A DNA stretch of 5,173 nucleotides, from contig CADBSP010000211.1 of NCBI GenBank assembly GCA_902797405.1, positions 1 to 5,173 of the forward strand, written 5' to 3'. Of the stretch, positions 1 to 5,173 are shown one piece after another. Both the position numbers and the translations under genes were made by a program. Every line of letters begins with the position of its first letter. The stretch's first letter is position 1. Below the pieces are notes generated by a model. That model did no database searches. It was not told the DNA's origin and worked only from the letters and a program-made list of their open reading frames with translations. This DNA is from an uncultured Eubacteriales bacterium. Its GTDB lineage: Bacteria; Bacillota; Clostridia; Peptostreptococcales; Anaerovoracaceae.

Positions 1-1172
1 ACGTTGTGATCAATCGCAGAATACTTAAACTGTTCTACAACCTCCTCACCTTCCAGAAGTGCACGTTCTCTGATAATAGGATGAAGGTTCACTTCATGGT
101 TGCCCATGTCCTCCGGAAGTTCAGTCTCAACCCCCAGTTCCTTCATATACGATTCGAAATCCTGGAGCTTAGCATACACCTTTCTGTATCTTGCCTCTTT
201 GGCAGCATCAACGTTATCCAGTTTTCCCAATATAACATCAAAGGACTCCGCCAAAGAATAAAAATGTATTGTTTCTCTACCGTTTTCATCCCTTCCGCTC
301 TTTACTCTAAAGTCGGCGTAAATAAGAAGCAAAGATTCAGCCGAAAGATTCTCCAATTCCAAATCCCAGGTGGAGTGGTTGGCTGCAATATGGCCCATGT
401 TTTCCAGACCAAATCTTTCATAGCATATTTGCGTATAGTAATAGTGGAGATAAGGGATGCGTCTCTCCTCGTCTTTTTTGCATCCAAATTTTCCTATATC
501 ATGACCGGCCGCTGCACCAGAAATCAAAGGTAAATCAACTGGTACACCTGCTTCCTTTAGCTGTCTACCCATAGTAACTGCTACATAGTGCACTCCGCCC
601 ATATGTCCCAGGGTATCAAATGGAGTAATATCCCTGGCTATTCTCATAAACTCATATATATATTGATCTTTTATTACATCCTTGAATCTAAGATATTCAT
701 CCCATGTATAGGATTCAGGGTTGTTTGTAACCAATTCCATGGTTCTGGTCGGATCAAAAGGAAGACTCTCACCTTCAAATTTATAAAGGCCCCTTAGTAT
801 TTGTAAAAGGAGAAGCCTTCCCGTATCGTATTTTTTATTGTCTTTGGAATCCTCATACAGATCACCCTTACTCATCGGAAAGAGCGCTGATTCCACATAG
901 TTAAAGCAGAGCTGAAGCCATCCAATATTCGGTTCATCCCTTAACTCCAGAATGTATTCCTTAGCAAGCTCCAATACCTTTTGAGAGTCAAATGGACTGT
1001 CTTCGTCAATTCTTCCTGCCCATTCAACCTTATAGGCGAACTCCTTTATCAGACTAGATGCAATAAACTTATCCATCTTATCTGATGTCCAACCTAGGAC
1101 AAACAAAAAATCTTCTTCATAGAGTTCGGAGACAAGCACATTGTAGATATCCAAGTTTTTTAATCTTTCCAC
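1..1172 (-). CDS. HD-domain protein, putative metal-dependent phosphohydrolase, 3' end cut off by the window
   Basis: The minus-strand frame is open from GTG at 1172 to the left edge: 390 whole codons, no stop. An in-frame TAA two codons upstream of the GTG and an AAAAGG ribosome binding site 8 bases before it fix the start. The N-terminal ~185 residues look helical and are unrecognised. An HD-type metal site follows: H195 (in GGVHYVAV), H224-D225 (in AAAGHDIGKFG) and D287 (in IYADFRVK), the H...HD...D pattern of the HD superfamily. Those enzymes use divalent metals to hydrolyse phosphate esters, often of nucleotides; the substrate here cannot be told. There is no signal peptide or membrane segment, so it is probably cytoplasmic. 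The region after D287 is charged and helical, and more domains may follow outside the window. It lies 74 bases after the response regulator, with a hairpin between and no clear promoter of its own, so readthrough expression is possible. The HD assignment is firm; the role is unknown. Confidence 0.85.
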   Translation of the reverse strand, partial: MERLKNLDIYNVLVSELYEEDFLFVLGWTSDKMDKFIASSLIKEFAYKVEWAGRIDEDSPFDSQKVLELAKEYILELRDEPNIGWLQLCFNYVESALFPMSKGDLYEDSKDNKKYDTGRLLLLQILRGLYKFEGESLPFDPTRTMELVTNNPESYTWDEYLRFKDVIKDQYIYEFMRIARDITPFDTLGHMGGVHYVAVTMGRQLKEAGVPVDLPLISGAAAGHDIGKFGCKKDEERRIPYLHYYYTQICYERFGLENMGHIAANHSTWDLELENLSAESLLLIYADFRVKSGRDENGRETIHFYSLAESFDVILGKLDNVDAAKEARYRKVYAKLQDFESYMKELGVETELPEDMGNHEVNLHPIIRERALLEGEEVVEQFKYSAIDHN

Positions 1173-1180
1173 GTTTATTA

Positions 1181-1186
1181 CCTTTT
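1181..1186 (-). promoter_or_regulatory. Ribosome binding site of the HD-domain gene
   Basis: On the minus strand AAAAGG lies 8 bases upstream of the GTG at 1172. It supports the GTG start, because the only nearby upstream ATG (1192) reads four codons (Met-Asp-Lys-Arg) and stops. Confidence 0.55.
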
Positions 1187-1200
1187 ATCCATAATTGCGA

Positions 1201-1231
1201 AAGGGACGGTCCCCTCCGGGAACCGCCCCTT
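1201..1231 (-). terminator. GC-rich 14-bp hairpin between the response regulator and HD gene; possible weak terminator or dispersed repeat
   Basis: Read on the minus strand, the arms are AAGGGGCGGTTCCC and GGGGACCGTCCCTT with a GGA loop. They pair over 14 bp with two G-U wobbles and no mismatch. The stem is far richer in GC than the surrounding DNA. The hairpin ends in CCCTTT followed by CGC, so there is no proper U-tract and intrinsic termination would be weak. It starts 16 bases after the response regulator stop codon. It could attenuate transcription, protect the upstream mRNA 3' end, or be a copy of a dispersed GGGACGGT-type palindrome. Confidence 0.55.
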
Positions 1232-1233
1232 CT

Positions 1234-1255
1234 AAAATGTCTTTGTTTACATTTT
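1234..1255 (-). repeat. 7-bp inverted repeat over the response regulator stop codon
   Basis: AAAATGT and ACATTTT form a perfect 7-bp inverted repeat around an 8-base loop. The repeat overlaps the TAA stop of the response regulator (1247-1249) and is followed at once by the GC-rich hairpin at 1201-1231. The stem is AT-rich and weak by itself. The pair of hairpins may form one 3'-end structure. Confidence 0.35.
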
Positions 1256-2035
1256 GTCTTCGATTTGTGAGGCTGTGAATTCCGCCCATGCGTATTCCGG
1301 CATGTAATATCCTACAACATCTCCCTTATCAATTTTTCCATCCAGGAGGTCGAAGTAATCACAGGTAATTCCTTCTCTGTTGATATTGCAGCTTCCTCTG
1401 GAGTTTACAAAGACTTCATCCATTCCATAGGACTGGAAGAGTTGCTTTATATTCATGACAGCCTTTCTGTAGAGGTTTTTAACTCTGGTATCATATGGTC
1501 TATCTTCCCAAAGTTTATCTATTGCTTCTTCCATCATTACCTTACCGCCTCTGTGGTCAATACAGAGAGCCAGGAGTTCCTTCGCCTTAGCATTGGGGAA
1601 GTGTACGGATTCACCATTGATGAATACATCGAATCTACCAAACGTTCTAAAGTGAACATCTGTGGATTTCTGTCTGGCTGCCAAAAGTGATGATCTATCC
1701 AGAACATCGGATATGTCATCCGTATTAAATGGCTTGGTAAGATAGAAGTCAGCCTTAATCTTCATGGCTTCTATTGCATATTGCTCATATCCGGTAATGA
1801 ATACAAGAACAACGCCAGGCTGGATTTCCTTAGCCCTACGTCCAAACTCAATACCGTTCATTCCTGGCATTTCTATGTCAGAGAATACGGCCTCTACCCT
1901 ATTCTTTTCCAAATACTCAATAGCCTCAACAGGATTGCTGAATTTTGCAACAACCTCCACATCTGGGAAATTGGCTATTTCCATTTCTAATTGACGAAGT
2001 ATTAAAGCCTCATCATCAACCAGGATAACCTTCAT
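1247..2035 (-). CDS. Two-component response regulator: receiver domain plus SARP-like winged-helix DNA-binding domain
   Basis: The 262-residue protein is a phosphorylation-controlled transcription factor. Residues 1-115 form a receiver domain (starts MKVILVDDE) with acidic pair D7-D8, phosphoacceptor D53 in FSDIEMPGMNG, T81 in FITGYE and conserved K101 in LTKPF, so every key residue is present. Residues 127-220 form an OmpR/SARP-type winged helix: FGRFDVFINGE opens the beta-sheet, KAKELLALCIDHRGG and EEAIDKLW begin the helices, and the YRKAVMNIK stretch is the likely recognition helix. Residues 223-253 (CDYFDLL...YAWAEF) resemble only the start of the BTAD domain of full SARP regulators, so the C-terminus is short. 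I chose ATG at 2035 because AGGAGA lies 7 bases upstream; a GTG at 2053 would put that site inside the gene. Its likely partner is the kinase at 3512-5173. It has its own promoter in the spacer before it. Targets are unknown. Confidence 0.93.
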   Translation of the reverse strand: MKVILVDDEALILRQLEMEIANFPDVEVVAKFSNPVEAIEYLEKNRVEAVFSDIEMPGMNGIEFGRRAKEIQPGVVLVFITGYEQYAIEAMKIKADFYLTKPFNTDDISDVLDRSSLLAARQKSTDVHFRTFGRFDVFINGESVHFPNAKAKELLALCIDHRGGKVMMEEAIDKLWEDRPYDTRVKNLYRKAVMNIKQLFQSYGMDEVFVNSRGSCNINREGITCDYFDLLDGKIDKGDVVGYYMPEYAWAEFTASQIEDKM

Positions 2036-2042
2036 TCGGATA

Positions 2043-2048
2043 TCTCCT
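2043..2048 (-). promoter_or_regulatory. Ribosome binding site that fixes the response regulator start
   Basis: The minus strand reads AAAGGAGA followed by TATCCGA and then ATG at 2035, a near-ideal Shine-Dalgarno sequence at 7-base spacing. This argues against the in-frame GTG at 2053, which lies upstream of this site. Confidence 0.75.
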
Positions 2049-2051
2049 TTC

Positions 2052-2066
2052 ACTTATTGTATAAGT
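2052..2066. repeat. Perfect palindrome ACTTAT-TGT-ATAAGT just upstream of the response regulator ribosome binding site
   Basis: Two perfect 6-base arms surround a 3-base centre, a few bases before the Shine-Dalgarno sequence. All stem pairs but one are A-T, so as an RNA hairpin it would be weak. As DNA it has the shape of an operator for a dimeric regulator. It falls in the transcribed leader if the promoter at 2136-2164 is real. Confidence 0.35.
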
Positions 2067-2102
2067 AATTATATTTTAAGTCATTTTATACAGGTAAAAA
2101 CA

Positions 2103-2118
2103 ACTATAAAGCTATAGT
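2103..2118. repeat. Small inverted repeat ACTATA-AAGC-TATAGT in the response regulator leader
   Basis: Perfect 6-bp arms surround a 4-base centre, 18 bases or more downstream of the predicted -10 box. On the minus strand it is followed by TGTTTTTACC, so in RNA it looks like a very weak hairpin with a short U-run. It could be an operator or an early attenuation site, or it may have no function. Confidence 0.3.
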
Positions 2119-2135
2119 CACAATAACCTAACTAT

Positions 2136-2164
2136 ATAATAACGTTTCCATCACCATTTTTCAA
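2136..2164 (-). promoter_or_regulatory. Predicted sigma-70-type promoter of the response regulator gene
   Basis: On the minus strand TTGAAA (2164-2159) is followed after exactly 17 bases by TATTAT (2141-2136). The -35 box matches the consensus at 5 of 6 positions and the -10 box at 5 of 6. Transcription would start near 2129, giving a leader of about 95 bases before ATG at 2035. It would let the response regulator, and perhaps the HD gene, be expressed independently of the kinase and flavodiiron genes. The assignment rests on consensus and spacing only. Confidence 0.6.
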
Positions 2165-2215
2165 GCCCTATTTATTCGGTTTTTACCTATAATTATTGTA
2201 TTTTTAGCCTTAATT

Positions 2216-3409
2216 CTATAGTGCCTCAGCAAACTCCTCACCAAATGCCCTGACATTCTCTGTGGCTTCATCGTCCGGTGCCCACTGCACCCTTATTCCT
2301 TCGTTAACCAATGCGAATCCGGCGTCCTCCAAATGCGCAGATATCATCTTAGTTGCCTCGCCACTCCATCCGTAGCTGCCGAAAGCCGCTGCCTTTTTAT
2401 TCTTAAACTTAAGCCCTTTAATCATCTCCAGGATTCCTGCAATCGCATAGGAATATCCATTATTAATTGTCGGGGATCCCACCAGTATTGCTTTGGACTT
2501 AAACACTTCAACCAAGATGTCGTTCTTATCGTCCTTAGACGCATTCATGAGTCTTACGGTAGTACCCGGGCATTTTCTCTCGATTCCAACCGCTAAAGCC
2601 TGTGCCATATGGCGTGTGGACTGCCACATAGTATCGTAAATTATTGTTACTTGGTCTTCCTGGTAATTATCTGCCCACTTCTCATAAAGCTCAATAATCA
2701 TATCTATATCTTCCGGTCTTCTCCATACCACGCCATGGCTCGGAGCAACCATGTTAAGCGGAAGGTTCATTCCCTTAATCTCGGCCAGTTTCTTCTTAAC
2801 GAATACACTGAACGGGTTCAGGATATTGCAATAATACTTTTCCGCTTCGGAAAGAACCTTAGGCATATTATCCACATCAGCAAATAGCATCTCTGATGCA
2901 TAGTGCTGACCGAATCCATCATTACTAAACAGGATGTTGTCGCCCGACATGTATGTGAACATGGTATCAGGCCAATGAAGCATGGAAGCTTCCACGAAGG
3001 TAAGTGTGGACTCACCTAATTCCAGGGTATCTCCGGTCTTAACATTCACATAATTCCAATCCTGGTGATAAAGTCCTCTCAGGATGCCCTCACCTTTCTT
3101 GGTACAATAGATTGGAACATTAGGAATTTCTCTCATTAATTCCAACAGTGCACCGCTGTGATCGCTTTCATTATGCTGCATAATCACATAGTCTATATCC
3201 TTAAGGTCGATTTCCTCCTTTAGCCTCGCTACAAATTCACGGTCATAGGGTCCCCATACCGTGTCTATAAGCGCCGTCTTCTCATCCTTTATAAGATATG
3301 CATTATACGATGAACCAACATCTGTGGAAAGTTCGTCGCCATGGAATCTTTTTAATTCCCAGTCAATCTTACCAACCCATGTAACTTTATCTGTAAGCTT
3401 CTTACCCAT
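2216..3409 (-). CDS. fprA: FprA/NorV-type flavodiiron protein (A-type flavoprotein, O2 or NO reductase)
   Basis: Flavodiiron proteins are cytoplasmic enzymes that use rubredoxin-delivered electrons to reduce O2 to water or NO to N2O, protecting anaerobes. Residue numbers here count from the ATG at 3412. Residues 1-250 form the metallo-beta-lactamase-like domain with a full diiron site: H80, E82, D84 and H85 (QHNESDHSG), H146 (MLHWPD), D165 (SNDGFGQH) and H226 (PSHGVVWR). Residues 255-398 form the flavodoxin domain with FMN-binding loops at YDTMWQST (259-266), GSPTINNGY (312-320) and FGSYGWSG (344-351). At about 397 residues it is full length for a class A protein and has no C-terminal rubredoxin or flavin reductase domain. 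Motif wording recalls E. coli NorV, so NO reduction is possible. Of two adjacent ATGs (3412 and 3409), the second sits 5 bases from GGAGG and is preferred. It lies between a kinase and a regulator gene, with no terminator evident on either side. Confidence 0.95.
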   Translation of the reverse strand: MGKKLTDKVTWVGKIDWELKRFHGDELSTDVGSSYNAYLIKDEKTALIDTVWGPYDREFVARLKEEIDLKDIDYVIMQHNESDHSGALLELMREIPNVPIYCTKKGEGILRGLYHQDWNYVNVKTGDTLELGESTLTFVEASMLHWPDTMFTYMSGDNILFSNDGFGQHYASEMLFADVDNMPKVLSEAEKYYCNILNPFSVFVKKKLAEIKGMNLPLNMVAPSHGVVWRRPEDIDMIIELYEKWADNYQEDQVTIIYDTMWQSTRHMAQALAVGIERKCPGTTVRLMNASKDDKNDILVEVFKSKAILVGSPTINNGYSYAIAGILEMIKGLKFKNKKAAAFGSYGWSGEATKMISAHLEDAGFALVNEGIRVQWAPDDEATENVRAFGEEFAEAL

Positions 3410-3511
3410 CATGTCCTCCCGGTTTTACCTTGTTCTTTTTTTACTTCATGTTCTTCACGTCATCCTAACTCTTCTAGAGCTTTGCGAGTCAGTATGGTGA
3501 GTCATTCACTC
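3410..3511 (-). other. Spacer between the kinase and flavodiiron genes, no clear promoter or terminator
   Basis: About 100 bases separate the kinase stop from the flavodiiron start. Directly after the stop is a weak 4-bp inverted repeat (GAGT and ACTC, 3499-3511), and the hexamer TGACTC occurs twice with a 13-base period (3486-3491 and 3499-3504). Neither is followed by a U-tract. I found no -35/-10 pair with acceptable spacing. The simplest reading is that the flavodiiron gene is co-transcribed with the kinase, unless an unrecognised promoter type is used. Confidence 0.45.
3415..3420 (-). promoter_or_regulatory. Ribosome binding site of the flavodiiron gene
   Basis: The minus strand reads GGGAGG, then AC, then ATGATG. 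The spacing is only 2 bases to the first ATG (3412) and 5 bases to the second (3409), which favours the second as the start codon. The choice changes the protein by one residue. Confidence 0.65.
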
Positions 3512-5173
3512 CTAGTCCTGCTCCATAACCTGTTTTTCTTCTTTCGGGAACAGCACCCTGATTATAGTTCCCTGTCCTTCCCTACTCTTTATCTGTATTT
3601 CGGCATCGGACATTTCTCTCAATCTCATAAAGATATTCATCATACCCTTAGACTTATGCGCTTCAGAACCATTTCCGGAGAAATCCTGCTTCACAACGAC
3701 AGTTTCGGCAATCTCTATATTATTTCCGTCTTTGTCCAGGAGCTCCATGTTCTTCTTTACATCCTGCAAAGCTTCAGCCATCATCTGGTTGGATTCCATA
3801 ACTAGTCCATCTTCATGAGAAATAGTTTCACCAAAGACTTTGTTGGCGGATTGCTGATCGAATCCGATACCCGTATCCACAACTTCTACCACGTTGTATT
3901 TCTCTTCCGAATAACTCCTAAGCGTCACTGTTCCGCCCTGAACCTTCTTCACCACACCGTGTTTAATAGCATTTTCCACTAATGGCTGAATAGATAATGG
4001 AGGCACAACAAAATCTTCGTCACCTATTTCATATTCCACATTTAGCCTGTCTCCAAACCTAACTTTTTCGATATTTACATAACTCTTTATATGATTGACC
4101 TCTGCAGAGAACTGAATGCCATCCAAATTGGTTACGTTATCCACATTTGCTCTAAGATAATTGGAGAAATCGTATAGCATGCTATATGCGACATCAGGAT
4201 CAATTTTAACCAATGTTCTGATTGAGCTAAGCGTATTAAAAATGAAGTGTGGCTGAATCTGTCCCATCATAAGTTCCAACTGGCTCTCCTGCAGCCTCTC
4301 TGTAACCATCATTCTATCCTTGGCCACCAGATAGGTTCTCCAGAAGATAGTTACCATGTACATCAGGGAATATCCCAAAATAAGGAGACGGAAAGCCATT
4401 CCCAGATCAGTCCACAGCTGATTTGAATTGAATATGGTTTCCGCTATTCCCCCAATCGGGAAGAGGAACGAGGAAAAGAGCTCCGTCCTGTCCAAACTGA
4501 TATCCATTTTGGATCTGTTTTTCGCTCTTTCACCAAATGCGACTTTCGACAGAAAAAATCCGTGAAGTGCTATGGCAATCATAATTGTGATATATGAATA
4601 CATAGCTAGTCTTTCAGGATTATATCTTATAAAAGGACTGGTGATTATTATGAAGGCGACAACCCCCAAACTAATCCTAAATCCCCAAAGGCTTATACGT
4701 TTTCCTTCATCGTCTCTGTTATAATCGAATAAGAAGAAGAACGGAACTGAGAGCATCAAAGAAATCAAAGCCAAAAGGAATACTCTTCCGTCCACGCTTG
4801 CAAAATAAGGGATCCTGGTTCTGTTGCATAGCCAGAATCCGATGCAAAGAAGAACCAGCCCCATCGGGGCATTTGGTTTCTGGTTTGTAAATTTTCTATA
4901 GATAACACTGATGCCTAGAAGGAAGAATCCGAATCCAATCATGATAACACCTGAAACGAACGGCCAGAAAGCTGCATCCTTCAGATGATCGATGATGGAA
5001 TTATCGTCACCGATATAGATATCATAGATGTAATTATTTAGAGGTTTATTGGTAATGTTAGTAAGTTTAATCTCCAGGGTGGATCTATTATTCGCAGGCT
5101 TTAATGGAATAAGGCACCATGTGTCGCTTAGAAGTGTAAAGTTCTTGGATGTGTTCTCAGGATAGATGAAAAC
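3512..5173 (-). CDS. 7TM sensor histidine kinase of the LytS/His_kinase type, 5' end outside the window
   Basis: The frame stays open from TAG at 3512 to the right edge: 553 visible residues with no N-terminus. Numbering from the edge, residues 1-68 are the end of an extracytoplasmic beta-rich domain (around STLEIKLTNITNKPL). About seven hydrophobic helices follow at 69-93, 105-122, 131-149, 167-184, 191-213, 232-248 and 257-278, as in 7TMR-DISM receptors. After a short linker comes the His_kinase region with phosphoacceptor H309 in QIQPHFIFNTL, then HATPase_c with an N box at PLVENAIKHG (N401), a G1 box DTGIGFD (433-439) and a late lid motif GMMNIFMRL (510-518). About 70 residues separate G1 from that motif, much longer than usual. 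It should autophosphorylate on H309 and pass phosphate to a response regulator, most likely the one at 1247-2035. ATG at 4942 falls inside the first helix and is not the true start. The ligand is unknown. Confidence 0.92.
   Translation of the reverse strand, partial: VFIYPENTSKNFTLLSDTWCLIPLKPANNRSTLEIKLTNITNKPLNNYIYDIYIGDDNSIIDHLKDAAFWPFVSGVIMIGFGFFLLGISVIYRKFTNQKPNAPMGLVLLCIGFWLCNRTRIPYFASVDGRVFLLALISLMLSVPFFFLFDYNRDDEGKRISLWGFRISLGVVAFIIITSPFIRYNPERLAMYSYITIMIAIALHGFFLSKVAFGERAKNRSKMDISLDRTELFSSFLFPIGGIAETIFNSNQLWTDLGMAFRLLILGYSLMYMVTIFWRTYLVAKDRMMVTERLQESQLELMMGQIQPHFIFNTLSSIRTLVKIDPDVAYSMLYDFSNYLRANVDNVTNLDGIQFSAEVNHIKSYVNIEKVRFGDRLNVEYEIGDEDFVVPPLSIQPLVENAIKHGVVKKVQGGTVTLRSYSEEKYNVVEVVDTGIGFDQQSANKVFGETISHEDGLVMESNQMMAEALQDVKKNMELLDKDGNNIEIAETVVVKQDFSGNGSEAHKSKGMMNIFMRLREMSDAEIQIKSREGQGTIIRVLFPKEEKQVMEQD

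Larger units (their letters stand above)
2092..2190. repeat. Long-range inverted repeat (GTTTTTACCTRTA) flanking the response regulator promoter
   Basis: The plus strand carries GTTTTTACCTATA starting at 2179, and the minus strand carries GTTTTTACCTGTA reading down from 2101. The two agree at 12 of 13 positions. They face each other on either side of the promoter at 2136-2164, about 77 bases apart. This is a plausible operator pair for looping or autoregulation, but the region is AT-rich and chance cannot be excluded. Confidence 0.35.

Noticed and set aside
6..533. A 175-codon open frame on the plus strand
   Set aside because: It lies antisense to the HD-domain gene. Its product has no recognisable motif and the minus-strand frame contains clear HD motifs, so this is a shadow frame.
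1178..1192. Four-codon upstream open frame (Met-Asp-Lys-Arg-stop) before the HD gene
   Set aside because: It has no ribosome binding site of its own and overlaps the HD gene's Shine-Dalgarno sequence. It is most likely a chance ATG, although translational coupling cannot be ruled out.
2165..2215. Possible terminator after the flavodiiron gene
   Set aside because: The stretch is AT-rich but has no stem longer than about 3 bp in front of a U-run on the minus strand. Nothing supports an intrinsic terminator.
3431..3490. Possible promoter for the flavodiiron gene (CTGACT as -35 with TAGGAT as -10)
   Set aside because: The spacing is about 19 bases and both boxes match the consensus poorly, so I did not list it.
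3486..3504. Direct repeat of TGACTC (minus strand) as a SARP binding site
   Set aside because: The period is 13 bases, whereas SARP sites typically repeat at about 11 or 22 bases, and six-base repeats arise often by chance.
3482..3805. Plus-strand open frame of 107 codons
   Set aside because: It lies antisense to the conserved ATPase domain of the kinase and shows no domain or ribosome binding site.
4940..4942. ATG at 4942 as the kinase start
   Set aside because: The frame continues open for 77 more codons to the window edge with a sensible extracytoplasmic beta-rich sequence, and this Met lies inside the first membrane helix with no ribosome binding site.

Overview
All supported genes lie on the minus strand, so transcription runs from right to left. 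The window looks like the chromosome of an anaerobic, low-GC Clostridia-type Firmicute, probably Lachnospiraceae. This is inferred from the AT-rich spacers, the strong AGGAG-type ribosome binding sites, the LytS-type kinase paired with a REC plus SARP-type regulator, and the flavodiiron protein. No species can be named from sequence alone.

Layout in transcription order: (1) 5173-3512, a sensor histidine kinase whose 5' end is outside the window. It has the end of an extracellular beta-rich domain, about seven membrane helices (7TMR-DISM-like), a His_kinase/LytS phosphoacceptor region and a HATPase_c domain with an unusually long insert in the ATP-lid region. (2) 3409-2216, a complete FprA/NorV-type flavodiiron protein with all diiron ligands and a C-terminal flavodoxin domain, but no rubredoxin domain. 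(3) A 180-base AT-rich spacer with a good sigma-70-type promoter (TTGAAA, 17 bases, TATTAT) and several inverted repeats. (4) 2035-1247, a response regulator with a complete receiver domain and a SARP-like winged-helix DNA-binding domain. (5) A 74-base spacer with a GC-rich 14-bp hairpin. (6) 1172-1, the first 390 codons of an HD-domain protein that starts with GTG and runs off the left edge.

How the parts may work together: the kinase and the response regulator are plausible two-component partners. The flavodiiron protein, which in this family detoxifies O2 or NO, sits between them. This raises the possibility that the sensor system is linked to oxidative or nitrosative stress, but adjacency is the only evidence. 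The regulator has its own promoter, flanked by a near-perfect 13-base inverted repeat that could be an autoregulatory operator. A related sequence lies just upstream of the flavodiiron gene. No RNA genes, CRISPR arrays or transposase genes are visible, and no stretch without a gene exceeds about 180 bases. I see no clearly new defence or mobile system here. The points most worth checking are the kinase insert, the gene order and the repeats around the promoters.
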